The position numbers were made by a program, and so were the translations under genes. From NCBI GenBank assembly GCA_949286835.1, contig CASEDP010000005.1, positions 1-64,000 of the forward strand: a stretch of 64,000 bases of DNA, written 5' to 3'. The notes beneath the pieces are model-generated. The model was not told the origin of the DNA. It ran no database searches and was given only the letters and a program-made list of their open reading frames with translations. Positions 18,426 through 27,745 of this stretch are shown here, piece by piece (the first letter of the stretch is position 1; each line of letters starts with the position of its first letter). The DNA comes from an uncultured Clostridia bacterium. Its GTDB lineage: Bacteria > Bacillota > Clostridia > Christensenellales > Borkfalkiaceae.

Positions 18426-19115
18426 ATGAAACCTCGGTCTGCTTTACCGTTTACGGGAGCAGACCATTTAAATTTAATTATTGTGTTATTTCCGTCAGAT
18501 AAGGGAATTAAAATAAATTGCGACATAAGAAATTCCTACAATAAAATATCGCAAAAATGGTGCGATTTCCGCAAAACTACCGCCATCAACAAGTGCATTG
18601 CCGAATTTTGCGAACGGTTAAAGCCCGGCTCAAAGATATTGGACATAGGGTGCGGAGGCGGATATCCCATAGACGCTTATCTTGCAAATAAGGGTTTTTC
18701 GGTTACGGGGATAGACCTCTCCGAAGAAATGATAACACGCGCGAAACAACTCAATTTACAGGGCGCAACTTTTATCGCGGATGATATTTTGAATTATAGT
18801 ACGGCAGAAAAATATGATGCGGTCATTGCCTTTGACAGCCTATGGCATATAACATACGCTATGCAGGAAAGCACATTCAGAATAATATCCGACCTTCTCA
18901 AACGCGGAGGGCTGTGTATTTTTACTTATGGCAAGACAGACGGGGAAATTATGGGCACAATGTTCGGCGAACAGTTCTATTACAGCTCTCTGGGAATTGA
19001 AAAGCTGAAATTTGCAATGCAGCGGAATTCACTTGAAATACTTGACTTTGCATTAGATTATAAAGAGGCGACCACGGGCGAAAGAGACCTTATTGCGATA
19101 GTCAGAAAAATATGA
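18426..19115 (+). CDS. Class I SAM-dependent methyltransferase
   Basis: The 229-residue frame holds a Rossmann methyltransferase: motif I is ILDIGCGGGYPID, followed by the acidic end of strand 2 in VTGIDLSEEM. The substrate cannot be told. The start is uncertain: no good ribosome site precedes the ATG at 18426, and homology-like sequence begins at INCDIRNSYNKIS. A GTG near 18481 is another option. Confidence 0.75.
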   Translation: MKPRSALPFTGADHLNLIIVLFPSDKGIKINCDIRNSYNKISQKWCDFRKTTAINKCIAEFCERLKPGSKILDIGCGGGYPIDAYLANKGFSVTGIDLSEEMITRAKQLNLQGATFIADDILNYSTAEKYDAVIAFDSLWHITYAMQESTFRIISDLLKRGGLCIFTYGKTDGEIMGTMFGEQFYYSSLGIEKLKFAMQRNSLEILDFALDYKEATTGERDLIAIVRKI

Positions 19116-19133
19116 TTTCATTAAAAAATGTTC

Positions 19134-19159
19134 AAGGCGCAGAGATATCTCTGCGCCTT
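19134..19159. terminator. Palindromic terminator shared by convergent genes
   Basis: A perfect 26-bp palindrome (arms AAGGCGCAGAGAT / ATCTCTGCGCCTT) lies between the methyltransferase and the convergent pseudouridine synthase. The plus side continues TATTC; the minus side continues GAACATTTTTTAA. Confidence 0.8.
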
Positions 19160-19192
19160 TATTCTATCAAAATTCTCTTAAACGCTTGGCTT

Positions 19193-20017
19193 TCACCCTT
19201 TTGGAAGCTCGGGGAAAAAAGAACTTTCAAACGTCATCCTGTTGAGATAAGAAAGCCCGCCTTCGAGCGAGAACGCAAGCGACTTTGCGACGAGTATCTG
19301 CCTGCGGGCGTGGTACTTGTCGTTCAGCGCGCCGTCGCCGTACTTTTCGTCGCCGAGCACGGGGCAGCCGATGTGCGCAAGGTGCGCCCTTATCTGGTGC
19401 GTCTTGCCCGTGTGCAGCGTCACCCTGACGAGGGCATAGTCGCCCGACCTCTCCTCCACCGAGTATTCGGTTACTATCTTCGCCGCGCCCTGCGACGGGC
19501 TGTCAGATATGCGTACAATACCTGCTTTTTCGTCCTTTTTGAGGTATGCGGTCAATACCGCGCTCTGCCTTCTGAACGCGTTTTTGGCGAGGCAGAGATA
19601 AATCTTTTCGACCTTCCTTTCCCTGAACGCCTCTATGAGCGCCTGCTGACATTCCTCCGTCTTTGCGATTGCTATCAAACCGCAGGTATTTCTGTCCAGC
19701 CTGTGGACGGGATATGCCGCCCTGTCCGAAAGCGCGAAGAACAGCGCCTCGCTCGTAACTCCCGAAAATTTATCGGCGACGAGCAGGTTATCGTCCTCGT
19801 ACACCGCCTTAAAATACAGCTTTGCCTCCTCCGCGGCGGTTGTGTAATAGGTGACGACGTCGCCGACGTTCAGCGGCATATCCGAGCGCGTCTTTGCGCC
19901 GTTTACGCGGATATCTCCCCGCCTTAACAGAGCTTTGAACGCAAAACTGCCCTGCGGATATGTGCCGTCGGTAAAGTCGCGCAATTTGATTTTTTGGGTG
20001 CAGGTAAAAGTTTTCAT
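19193..20017 (-). CDS. RluA-family pseudouridine synthase
   Basis: I start at the ATG at 20017, which overlaps the feoB stop by 4 nt (ATGA); the frame is open further upstream but only antisense to feoB. The 274 residues contain an S4-like N-terminal segment (FKALLRRGDIRVNG), the catalytic HRLDRNTCGL with the nucleophilic Asp, and GKTHQIRAHLAHIGCPVLGD. It isomerises uridine in rRNA or tRNA; the exact site is unknown. Coupling to feoB is positional only. Confidence 0.85.
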   Translation of the reverse strand: MKTFTCTQKIKLRDFTDGTYPQGSFAFKALLRRGDIRVNGAKTRSDMPLNVGDVVTYYTTAAEEAKLYFKAVYEDDNLLVADKFSGVTSEALFFALSDRAAYPVHRLDRNTCGLIAIAKTEECQQALIEAFRERKVEKIYLCLAKNAFRRQSAVLTAYLKKDEKAGIVRISDSPSQGAAKIVTEYSVEERSGDYALVRVTLHTGKTHQIRAHLAHIGCPVLGDEKYGDGALNDKYHARRQILVAKSLAFSLEGGLSYLNRMTFESSFFPELPKG

Positions 20018-21699
20018 AGCAGAATACAGATAAAATAGGTAAGATATGACGCTATGAACGCAAACGCGAGTTGCACGCCGTTCAATTTGAGCGTCATCTT
20101 TAGCCCCGTCTCCCTGACAGACGCCGCAAACGCCGATATGCAGGCGGGACAGGTGAGCACAAACACGCATACCGCCGCAGCAGCCGCGCGGGTGAGGGCT
20201 ATGCCCTCGGGAATGAGCATAGCAATAGTCGCGGCGATGTTCTCCTTGGCGGCAAAACCTGAGATGAGAGCATAGGCATAGCGCCAATCGGTAATGCCCA
20301 TAGGACGGAAAAAGACGGCAAGCAGACGCGATATATGCCCCAGAAAACTATCCGACGGCGAACAATAACCGCCGAACGAATAGTGCGAGAGCAGCCAACT
20401 GACTATGCAGAAGATGAACACATATGTCGTCACCTTTATTATAAACGATTGCACGTAAAAACACAACTTTTTGAGGGTGACGGACAGTTTTGGCAGGGAT
20501 ACGGGCGTGACCTCCGAAATGAGCCCCTCCCCCTTGCCGCCGAATATCGCCGAAATGCTGACAGCCAACGCTATGCCGCCGAAGTACAGCGCGCAGATTG
20601 CAGGGAACGGATTTTTGAAGAGGGGCGACAGAAAGGTCAGAAAGACGGGCATCTTTGCGCCGCAGGGTATGTACGGCAGGACGGCTATCGTCCGCACGCG
20701 CGACCGTTCCAGCGAAAAACCGCGGGTGGTGGCGATTGCCGCCGCAGTACAGCCGAAGCCGGAAACGAGCGAGAACGCCGCCCTGCCCGACAGCCCCACC
20801 TTTTCAAAAATTCCGTCTGTGACAAAGCTGAGCGCCGAGGATATGCCGCTTTCGTCGAGGACGGTGAGCGCGGCGTAGAGTATGGCTATCTGCGGAATGA
20901 ATGACAGCACGCCGCCCACGCCGCCTATTATCCCCTCGCCGATAAAAGACTTCAATGCGGCGTTATTTATCGCGGGCAGCACCGCGCCCGAAAATTTTTC
21001 AAAGATAAGCCATTCCGTGAGTTCCTTCAGACGCGCACCGGGCATATCGGGAAAGAAGGTCAAAAAGAATGTTCCCGTGAGTACTGCCACAAACGCAAAG
21101 AGCGCAAAAAGCCTGTTGTAGAACAACCTCTCCACTCTGCCGATTTCGGAATTGCCCCCGTAATATGCTTCAACGAACGCAATTTTTTGCGGCGGACGCG
21201 CGGGCGGAACTTCGCCTCTTTCTATTGCATTTTTAAGCCTCTTTGCGCTGCCTGAGAACACAGCGACGCCGAGATATGCGGACAACTTTTGCTCGTCCAC
21301 CCTGCCGCCGCGCTTTCGGAGAGCGTCGCACTTGGTGAGGTATACTGCCGTATTTTTATTAAGCGCAATCAGCCTTTTTGTAAGCGCAAGCGAGCTTTCG
21401 AGCGTGAGCGCGTCGACGACGTTTACGATGATGTCGGCGCCCTCGGTTGCGGCATATGCCTCTTTTTCCTCCATAGTGTAGGAATTGAAGGAATAGATGC
21501 CGGGGACGTCGGTATAGGTGACGCCGCCCACCGTCTTTGATGCGGCAGTAGTGGTTACGCCGTGATAGTTTCCCGTCCTGAGACGACTGTGGGTGAGGGC
21601 GTTGAAGAGCGTAGTCTTGCCTGCATTGGGGTTGCCTGCCAGCACGACTTTCAACGACTTTGCGCCATAGCCGGCGCGCAAAGCAACACTCTTCAACAC
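20014..21699 (-). CDS. feoB: Ferrous iron transporter FeoB (short form)
   Basis: The N-terminal G domain shows G1 GNPNAGKTT, G2 in TGNYHGVTTT, G3 DVPG and G4-like TKCD. The membrane part has the Gate motifs and the conserved SGFGCTAAAI and PYIPCGAKMPVF segments. FeoB imports Fe(II). At 561 residues it is clearly shorter than typical FeoB (650-770), mainly in the linker after the G domain. It overlaps feoA by 7 nt. Confidence 0.9.
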   Translation of the reverse strand: MLKSVALRAGYGAKSLKVVLAGNPNAGKTTLFNALTHSRLRTGNYHGVTTTAASKTVGGVTYTDVPGIYSFNSYTMEEKEAYAATEGADIIVNVVDALTLESSLALTKRLIALNKNTAVYLTKCDALRKRGGRVDEQKLSAYLGVAVFSGSAKRLKNAIERGEVPPARPPQKIAFVEAYYGGNSEIGRVERLFYNRLFALFAFVAVLTGTFFLTFFPDMPGARLKELTEWLIFEKFSGAVLPAINNAALKSFIGEGIIGGVGGVLSFIPQIAILYAALTVLDESGISSALSFVTDGIFEKVGLSGRAAFSLVSGFGCTAAAIATTRGFSLERSRVRTIAVLPYIPCGAKMPVFLTFLSPLFKNPFPAICALYFGGIALAVSISAIFGGKGEGLISEVTPVSLPKLSVTLKKLCFYVQSFIIKVTTYVFIFCIVSWLLSHYSFGGYCSPSDSFLGHISRLLAVFFRPMGITDWRYAYALISGFAAKENIAATIAMLIPEGIALTRAAAAAVCVFVLTCPACISAFAASVRETGLKMTLKLNGVQLAFAFIASYLTYFICILL

Positions 21700-21917
21700 G
21701 CGGTCACCTCTATGCGCTCCGCAACGCTCCTTCTAAGCCCTATTCTGTTGTACCCCGCAATGACGAGCACGCCGGAATTGAACAGGGAAAAGGCGACGAC
21801 CGTGACGACCGCCCCCTTTTTTATGCCCAGCGAAAAAAGCCTTTCGCCCGCCGCCCCGTCGACGTCTACCCTTAAAACAACTCCGCTGCCGCCCTTCGGC
21901 AAATTAAAGACGCTCAT
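21693..21917 (-). CDS. feoA: FeoA-type SH3-like protein
   Basis: The 74-residue protein has the FeoA beta-barrel pattern (RLFSLGIKKGAVVTVV, then RIGLRRSVAERIEV). FeoA is the cytosolic partner of FeoB. It starts 36 nt after ileS and could be transcribed with it. Its ATG lies inside an 11-bp-arm palindrome, and no Shine-Dalgarno sequence is visible. Confidence 0.85.
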   Translation of the reverse strand: MSVFNLPKGGSGVVLRVDVDGAAGERLFSLGIKKGAVVTVVAFSLFNSGVLVIAGYNRIGLRRSVAERIEVTAC

Positions 21918-21936
21918 AGCATATACTATGAGCGTC
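21909..21936. promoter_or_regulatory. Palindrome over the feoA start codon
   Basis: GACGCTCATAG (21909-21919) and CTATGAGCGTC (21926-21936) are perfect 11-bp arms around a 6-nt centre. The feoA ATG is in one arm. It may be a metal-repressor operator or an RNA hairpin that hides the start codon. Confidence 0.55.
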
Positions 21937-21953
21937 CGCGCATTTTAATGATA

Positions 21954-24900
21954 TTATAATCTGACGAGCGTCAATGTTACTTTTTCGCCGTTTACCGAAA
22001 TCTCGCGGGTGAAGCCGTCCGCCGTGCCGCTTTCCACCTTGTTTGCAAGCACCTGCGTTGCAAAATTGCCCTTTTTAAGCACTTCGGCAACTCTGCCGAC
22101 CGCCTCGTAATATATCTCTATTCTGTCGGTGACCTCGAAACCCGCCTCCTTTCTCATATTCTGAATTTTGGATACGAGTTCGCGCTCGACACCCTCTTCG
22201 ATGAGCTCTTCGGTGAGGTTTACGTCGAGGGCGACGGTTATGCCCCTGTCCGCCGCGGCGACATAGCCCTTTGCACTTTCGGTGAATATCTGCAGATCTT
22301 CCTGCAGCAGGCTTACGCCGATATCTTCAAGCTCGTAGCTGCCGCCGTTTTTGACCGCCTCCACTACCTCCGACGCATTGCAGGTTGCAAGGAACTGCGA
22401 GATTGCGCCCAGCTTTTTGCCGTACTTGGGACCGAGCGTCTTGAGCTGCGGCTTGAGCTTATAGCTGATATACTTCTCGGCGTCGTCCGCCATTACCATC
22501 CTCTTGACGTTGAGCTCGTCGAGTACGATTTTTTCCTCGTCCGCGGAGAGACTGAGCTCCCTCGTGCTGACGACTACCATCTCGCCGAGGGGCTGACGGT
22601 TCTTGACGTTGCCTGCATTTCTCGCCGCCCTGCCGAGCACGACGATATCCAAAACGCCGTCCATTGCCTTTTCGAGCTGAACGTCGATTGCGCTTTCGTC
22701 GGCGACGGGGAAGGAACATAGATGTACCGATATGGGAGCGTCCTTATAGAATTCGGGCACGAGATTTAAATACATCATCTCTGCGACGAAGGGCGTATAG
22801 GGTGCGGTGAGCTTAGCAAGCGTGACGAGCACGGTGTAGAGCGTGGTATATGCCGCCGCCTTGTCGTCTGTCATCTCGCTGCCCCAATAGCGCTCTCTGC
22901 CCCTCCTGATATACCAATTTGAAAGCACGTCGCAGAAGTCCTGAAGCGCCCTGGAGCTCTCGGTTATCTCGTACTTTGCAAGGTCAGCGTCGACGAGCTT
23001 TATGAGGCTGTTGAGCTTGGAGAGTATCCACTTATCCATAAGCGACAGCTTACAGTTTTCCAGCTTGTAGTCGGCGGGGTTATACTTATCTATCTCGGCA
23101 TACAGCGTGAAGAATGCATATGCGTTCCACAGCGTGCCGATGTACTTGCGCTGCGCCTCGGAGACGGCATCCTCGTAGAAGCGGGAGGGCAGCCAGGGCG
23201 CCGAGTTGGTGTAGAAGTACCAGCGGACGGCGTCTGCACCCTGCTTGTCGAGCACCGACCACGGGTCGACGACGTTGCCCTTGTGCTTGGACATCTTGAT
23301 GCCGTTCTTGTCGTTGACGTGACCCAGAACTATGCAGTTTTTGAAGGGCGCCTTGCCGAAAAGTATTGTATTTATGACGAGCAGCGTATAGAACCAGCCC
23401 CTTGTCTGGTCTACGGCTTCGGAGATGAAGTCGGCGGGGAAGGTCTCTTCAAACACATCTTTGTTTTCAAACGGGTAATGATACTGCGCAAACGGCATAG
23501 AACCGCTGTCAAACCAGCAGTCGATGACCTCCGGCGTCCTCTTCATCCTGCCGCCGCACTTGGGACAGGTGCAGGTCAAATCGTCGAGGTAGGGACGGTG
23601 AAGCTCTATGTCCTTATCGGCGGGTATTCCGCACTTTTCCCTGAGCTCCGACTTGGAGCCAATTACCTCTATCTCGCCGCAGTCGGGACAGACCCAGACG
23701 GGCAGGGGCGTACCCCAATACCTGTCGCGCGAAAGACCCCAGTCTATGACGTTTTCGAGGAAGTTGCCCATTCTGCCTTCCTTTATGGTGTCGGGCATCC
23801 AGTTGACCGAGCGGTTAGAGGCGATTATCTGCTCCTTTACCTTTGTGACGGCGATGAACCAGCTTGAACGGGCATAGTACAGAAGGGGCGTATCGCAACG
23901 CCAGCAATGGGGATAGTCGTGCTCGAAGGGAAGCACCTTGAAGAGCTTGCCCTCGCTTTCCAGCCTTTCGAGTATAGTTTTATCCGCCTTCTTGGCAAAG
24001 ACCCCGTTGAGGCTTTCAAACCTCTCGTCGAAGCAGCCCCTCTCGTTTACGAGCTGCACGACGGGAAGATTGTATTTCTTGCCGACCTTATAGTCGTCCT
24101 CGCCGAATGCGGGCGCGATGTGCACGACACCCGTGCCGTCGCCCATTGTTACATAGCCGTCGCAGACGACGTAGTGCGCCCTGAGGGGCGCGTTTGCGGG
24201 CGAAATTCTCCTTATTTCCTCCGTCGTTTCGGGGAAGAGGGGTTCATATTCCAGCCCCTCCCACTCCTTGCCGAGCTTTCTCTCTATTACCTTATACTCT
24301 TCAAAGTGATTGGAAGCGAGCGCTTCAGCAAGGATGTAATATGCGCCGTCCGCCTCTATCTTTACATAGTTTTCGTCGGAGTTCATACAGAGCGCGACGT
24401 TTGAAGGCAACGTCCAGGGCGTAGTCGTCCACGCGAGAATGTAGAGGTTGTCCTCGCCCTTTACCTTAAAGCGGGCGACAGCAGAATTCTCCTTGACCGT
24501 CTTATAGCCCTGCGCCACCTCGTGCGAGGAGAGCGCCGTGCCGCAGCGGGGGCAATAGGGCACTATCTTGTGACCCTTGTAGAGAAGCCCCTTCTTGTTC
24601 ATCTCCTTGAGCGCCCACCACTCCGACTCTATATACTTGTCGTCATAGGTGACATAGGGGTTGTCCATATCGACCCAATAGCCGACGCGGTCGCTCATCT
24701 TCTCCCACTCGCCTTTATACTTCCAGACGGACTGCTTGCACTGCTTTATGAACGGCTCTATACCATAGCTCTCTATCTGCGGCTTGCCGTCTATGCCGAG
24801 CAGTTTTTCAACCTCCAGCTCGACGGGCAGACCGTGGGTATCCCAGCCGGCCTTGCGGAGGACGTGATAGCCCTTCATAGTGCGGTAACGGGGGATTATG

Positions 24901-25097
24901 TCCTTCATTACGCGCGTAAGAATGTGTCCTATATGCGGCTTGCCGTTTGCCGTGGGGGGACCGTCGTAGAAGGAGAACTCCTGTCCGCCGACGTTCTTTT
25001 CCACTGATTTTTCAAAGACGTCGTTCTTTTTCCAGAAGTCGATAATCTCCTTTTCCCTGTCTATGAAGTTCAAAGAAGTGTCTACCTTTTTGTACAT
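21954..25097 (-). CDS. ileS: Isoleucyl-tRNA synthetase
   Basis: The start at 25097 follows AAGGAG (1047 residues). Class I signatures are HIGH in GKPHIGHIL (residues 55-58) and KMSKHKGN. CP1 editing-domain sequence and two CxxC pairs (CPDCGE, CPKCGG) are visible. It charges tRNA-Ile. The length and the KMSKH form resemble the long, eukaryote-like type often called IleS2, which tends to resist mupirocin; that is an inference. The gene is controlled by a T-box leader. Confidence 0.93.
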   Translation of the reverse strand: MYKKVDTSLNFIDREKEIIDFWKKNDVFEKSVEKNVGGQEFSFYDGPPTANGKPHIGHILTRVMKDIIPRYRTMKGYHVLRKAGWDTHGLPVELEVEKLLGIDGKPQIESYGIEPFIKQCKQSVWKYKGEWEKMSDRVGYWVDMDNPYVTYDDKYIESEWWALKEMNKKGLLYKGHKIVPYCPRCGTALSSHEVAQGYKTVKENSAVARFKVKGEDNLYILAWTTTPWTLPSNVALCMNSDENYVKIEADGAYYILAEALASNHFEEYKVIERKLGKEWEGLEYEPLFPETTEEIRRISPANAPLRAHYVVCDGYVTMGDGTGVVHIAPAFGEDDYKVGKKYNLPVVQLVNERGCFDERFESLNGVFAKKADKTILERLESEGKLFKVLPFEHDYPHCWRCDTPLLYYARSSWFIAVTKVKEQIIASNRSVNWMPDTIKEGRMGNFLENVIDWGLSRDRYWGTPLPVWVCPDCGEIEVIGSKSELREKCGIPADKDIELHRPYLDDLTCTCPKCGGRMKRTPEVIDCWFDSGSMPFAQYHYPFENKDVFEETFPADFISEAVDQTRGWFYTLLVINTILFGKAPFKNCIVLGHVNDKNGIKMSKHKGNVVDPWSVLDKQGADAVRWYFYTNSAPWLPSRFYEDAVSEAQRKYIGTLWNAYAFFTLYAEIDKYNPADYKLENCKLSLMDKWILSKLNSLIKLVDADLAKYEITESSRALQDFCDVLSNWYIRRGRERYWGSEMTDDKAAAYTTLYTVLVTLAKLTAPYTPFVAEMMYLNLVPEFYKDAPISVHLCSFPVADESAIDVQLEKAMDGVLDIVVLGRAARNAGNVKNRQPLGEMVVVSTRELSLSADEEKIVLDELNVKRMVMADDAEKYISYKLKPQLKTLGPKYGKKLGAISQFLATCNASEVVEAVKNGGSYELEDIGVSLLQEDLQIFTESAKGYVAAADRGITVALDVNLTEELIEEGVERELVSKIQNMRKEAGFEVTDRIEIYYEAVGRVAEVLKKGNFATQVLANKVESGTADGFTREISVNGEKVTLTLVRL

Positions 25098-25401
25098 AAT
25101 ATAGCTCCTTTTTCGTTTTTTATGTGGCGGGCGGCAATGCGCACGAAAATAATAAAAAGGGCATCCGTCATTTCGGACACCCTTTGAAAAGTGCTTATTA
25201 CCACCAAAACAAACTGACATTTGCCGCAACTTGTGACGGGCTGCGAATCCGTGCCGCCTTATCCTTCAAAGCTTTCGGGCGGCAGGCTGAAAGGTGATTT
25301 CTGCCGCATTCCGTCTGCCCTTTCACACCGACCAAGAGCTCTCTTAAAAACCAAAATACGGGGCGTTGTCCTTTGTCATAGCCTTTGAAATTTAATTTTA
25401 C
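25098..25401 (-). promoter_or_regulatory. T-box riboswitch (Ile) leader of ileS
   Basis: On the minus strand the leader opens with AGAGAGCTCTTGGTCGGTGTGAAA, a stem-I start of T-box type (written across 25345-25322). The specifier loop shows ATC (25298-25296), an Ile codon, in GAAATCACC. A T-box-like TGGTGG follows near 25208-25203, where TGGT would pair with the tRNA ACCA end. A terminator hairpin (25185-25157) with a TTTTTATT run ends it. Low charged tRNA-Ile should favour read-through into ileS. Confidence 0.82.
25157..25185 (-). terminator. T-box terminator hairpin
   Basis: AAAGGGTGTCCG and CGGATGCCCTTT pair with two wobble pairs around AAATGA, followed by TTTATT on the minus strand, directly upstream of ileS. 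Confidence 0.8.
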
Positions 25402-25407
25402 ATCTAT

Positions 25408-25436
25408 ATTATATTAAACCGCCGCCAAAATGTAAA
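25408..25436 (-). promoter_or_regulatory. Promoter of the T-box/ileS transcript
   Basis: Minus strand: TTTACA (25436-25431), 17-bp spacer, TATAAT (25413-25408), which places the RNA start at about 25401. Confidence 0.7.
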
Positions 25437-25452
25437 GCGATTTTCTGCAATT

Positions 25453-26631
25453 TTAGCTTTTGCCGAAGAGGTTGTCCGCCTCCGGTTGCACACCTCTTTG
25501 GCAGGAAAGCGAAAAACAAGCCGAAGCTTCGGCAATTTTCTTGCGGGAATTGCCGCTTATTTCAAAAATTCTTCTGCCGTTGGTCGCGTAGAGCGTGCCG
25601 TCCTCCGCAATGTCGAAGTCGGCGACGCCGTTCATAATAATCTTGCCGCTCTCCGCCTCGATTAGCTGCCACGAAGAGGGCACGAGCCCGTAGTCCGTAT
25701 CCTTCTTGGAGGCGTTTTTCTTTGCCTCCTTTTCAACGTCGATGAGGTTGCCGCAGATTATCACCTTTCTGCCGTCCACCTTTCTGCCGCGGGCGGGGTT
25801 GTCGCCTCCGCTCGTCATCGACTTGCCCGTGAAAGCGTGCACGAACACCTCGAAAAAGCCGACTATCGCCTGGAGTATGCGCCAGGGTATGAGCACTATG
25901 TCGAGCAAAACGTTTCCGCGCGACTGAACAGAAGGCGCCTTTATGCAGTACAGCTTGCCGCCGCAGAATTTGGGCTTGAAAAAGCTGTATTTGGGGTCGG
26001 ACCTGACCAGGTCTACGGTGACGTTCTGCGTATCCAGCCTGTAGATTTCCGCGGGCGAAAAGGCGATGAAGTTGCCCCTTATGTCCCTGCCCACGCCGCG
26101 CGACGAATAGTAGATTATATTGCGTTCGTCGGGGCATATGTAGGGGTCTTCGTCGAGAGTGTCGCCCTCGGTATATGTCTTATAGTCGCAGGTCGCCATA
26201 TCGAAGAGAGCGATATCCGCATTGTAATATCCGTTTTTGAGCGACACCGCAAGCGTGCCGCTGCCGTCGAAACTTCCGCCGACATAGGAACAGGAGGTGG
26301 AATTTACCACGTGCGCTTCGGTCTTGTTCTCGTCCGCAAGGTACTTTTTGTATATGCCCGACGAACTGTCTATCTGAAAGGTGTAGACAATTTCGTCGTC
26401 GCCCGAAAGGAAGGCGGACGTGACGCTGCCCTCCAGCTCCTCACCGCCGCCGTCCCTGAAAAATTCGCCGCGGTAGAGCGCGTCGCTGTTCCGCTTCCAC
26501 TCCCTGTTTCTCGCGCTTGCGATTGCGCTGTCGCGGTAACGGGTTATGTAGCCGCTCTTATATGAGGAGACCTTTCCGCCGTCATAGACGCGCATCTCCT
26601 CGCCGTCGCAAAAGACCAATTTTCCTGACAT
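25453..26631 (-). CDS. Hypothetical protein with TolB-like propeller repeats
   Basis: I start at the ATG at 26631, 23 nt after tsaD (392 residues). The sequence shows repeated blades with SGDDEIVYTFQID, DPYICPDERNIIYYSS and SFFKPKFCGGKLYCIK, as in beta-propellers of the TolB/WD40-like type. One hydrophobic stretch (VLLDIVLIPWRILQAIVGFFEVF, in the middle) may insert into the membrane. No signal peptide. I do not recognise the family. It is the last gene of the secA-prfB-tsaD group. Confidence 0.6.
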   Translation of the reverse strand: MSGKLVFCDGEEMRVYDGGKVSSYKSGYITRYRDSAIASARNREWKRNSDALYRGEFFRDGGGEELEGSVTSAFLSGDDEIVYTFQIDSSSGIYKKYLADENKTEAHVVNSTSCSYVGGSFDGSGTLAVSLKNGYYNADIALFDMATCDYKTYTEGDTLDEDPYICPDERNIIYYSSRGVGRDIRGNFIAFSPAEIYRLDTQNVTVDLVRSDPKYSFFKPKFCGGKLYCIKAPSVQSRGNVLLDIVLIPWRILQAIVGFFEVFVHAFTGKSMTSGGDNPARGRKVDGRKVIICGNLIDVEKEAKKNASKKDTDYGLVPSSWQLIEAESGKIIMNGVADFDIAEDGTLYATNGRRIFEISGNSRKKIAEASACFSLSCQRGVQPEADNLFGKS

Positions 26632-26654
26632 TTTCAACTTCTCTCTCTGTCTCA

Positions 26655-27710
26655 TTATCTGAGGGGTATTGCCGCCTTTGCGTTTACCGACATAGGCGAA
26701 AATTTGCCCGCAAGGTACATATTGAGCCCCTCCGCCGCAATCATACAGGCGTTGTCCGTGCACCTGCGCTTGGCGGGCAGTACGAGCTTTATACCCTTTT
26801 TTGCGCACTGCGCCGACAGCGTGCTGCGGAGATAGTCGTTTGCTACTACGCCGCCGCCCGCGGTTATCGTGCCTATACCCAGCCTTTCGGCGCTTTCGAC
26901 AGTCTTTGAAACGAGCGGGTCTATTGCCGCTTTCTGGAAAGATGCGGCGACATCCCGTCTGTTCACCACCTGCCCCTTCTGCGACAGCGTGTGACAGTAG
27001 TTGATTACCGCCGTCTTTAATCCGCTGTACGAAAAGGTCATTCCGTCGCCGTGCCTGACGAGCGCCGAGGGCAGGAGAACGGAGAAATTGCCGCCCTCCG
27101 CCATCTTCTGCACGTTGGGTCCGCCGGGGTACGGAAGGGAAAGCACGCGCGCGACCTTGTCGAAGGCCTCGCCGACGGCGTCGTCGCAGGTAGAGCCGAG
27201 GACTTCGCTCTCCTCATAGCTCTTTGTGTGCAGTATTGCCGTATGTCCGCCGCTTGCGAGCAACGTTATGAAGGGCGGCTGCAGCGAGATATCCTCGAGA
27301 TATGCCGCGGCGATGTGCCCCCTTATGTGGTTTACGGCGATGAGCGGCACGTTGAGCGCGAACGCAAACGCCTTTGCGAACGACAGCCCGACGAGAAGGG
27401 CGCCGAGAAGCCCCGCGCCGTAGGTTACGGCGACGGCGTCGATATCCGTGCTTTTTAACCCCGCCTGATTGAGAGCGCGGCGCACGACCTCGTCCACGGC
27501 GTCGGTGTGGGCGCGGCTGGCAATCTCCGGCACGACCCCGCCGTACAGCGCCTGGGTGTCGGCAGAGGACATAATCGCGTCGGCAAGCACCTTTCTGCCC
27601 CTTATTATGGCGCAAGCCGTCTCGTCGCAGCTCGATTCGAGTGCGAGAATGACGGGCTGTGCCTTTATTTTACAGTCACTGATATTGTACATAGTCAAAA
27701 ACAGGCGCAT
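26655..27710 (-). CDS. tsaD: tRNA N6-threonylcarbamoyladenosine synthase TsaD
   Basis: The 351-residue protein has the Kae1/TsaD signatures LALESSCDETACAI, GGVVPEIASRAH and the metal-binding HIRGH, and ends with TDNACMIAAEG. It transfers the threonylcarbamoyl group to A37 of ANN-decoding tRNAs with TsaB and TsaE. Neither partner is in this window. An alternative start is the ATG at 27692. Confidence 0.93.
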   Translation of the reverse strand: MRLFLTMYNISDCKIKAQPVILALESSCDETACAIIRGRKVLADAIMSSADTQALYGGVVPEIASRAHTDAVDEVVRRALNQAGLKSTDIDAVAVTYGAGLLGALLVGLSFAKAFAFALNVPLIAVNHIRGHIAAAYLEDISLQPPFITLLASGGHTAILHTKSYEESEVLGSTCDDAVGEAFDKVARVLSLPYPGGPNVQKMAEGGNFSVLLPSALVRHGDGMTFSYSGLKTAVINYCHTLSQKGQVVNRRDVAASFQKAAIDPLVSKTVESAERLGIGTITAGGGVVANDYLRSTLSAQCAKKGIKLVLPAKRRCTDNACMIAAEGLNMYLAGKFSPMSVNAKAAIPLR

Positions 27711-27745
27711 TTAATTATGCGCCCGAAAAATCTTTACAGTATGAA

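Noticed and set aside
20020..20287. N-terminal extension of the RluA-type frame
   Set aside because: It is antisense-free but lies wholly inside feoB in another frame; the ATG at 20017 overlaps the feoB stop in the usual coupled way.
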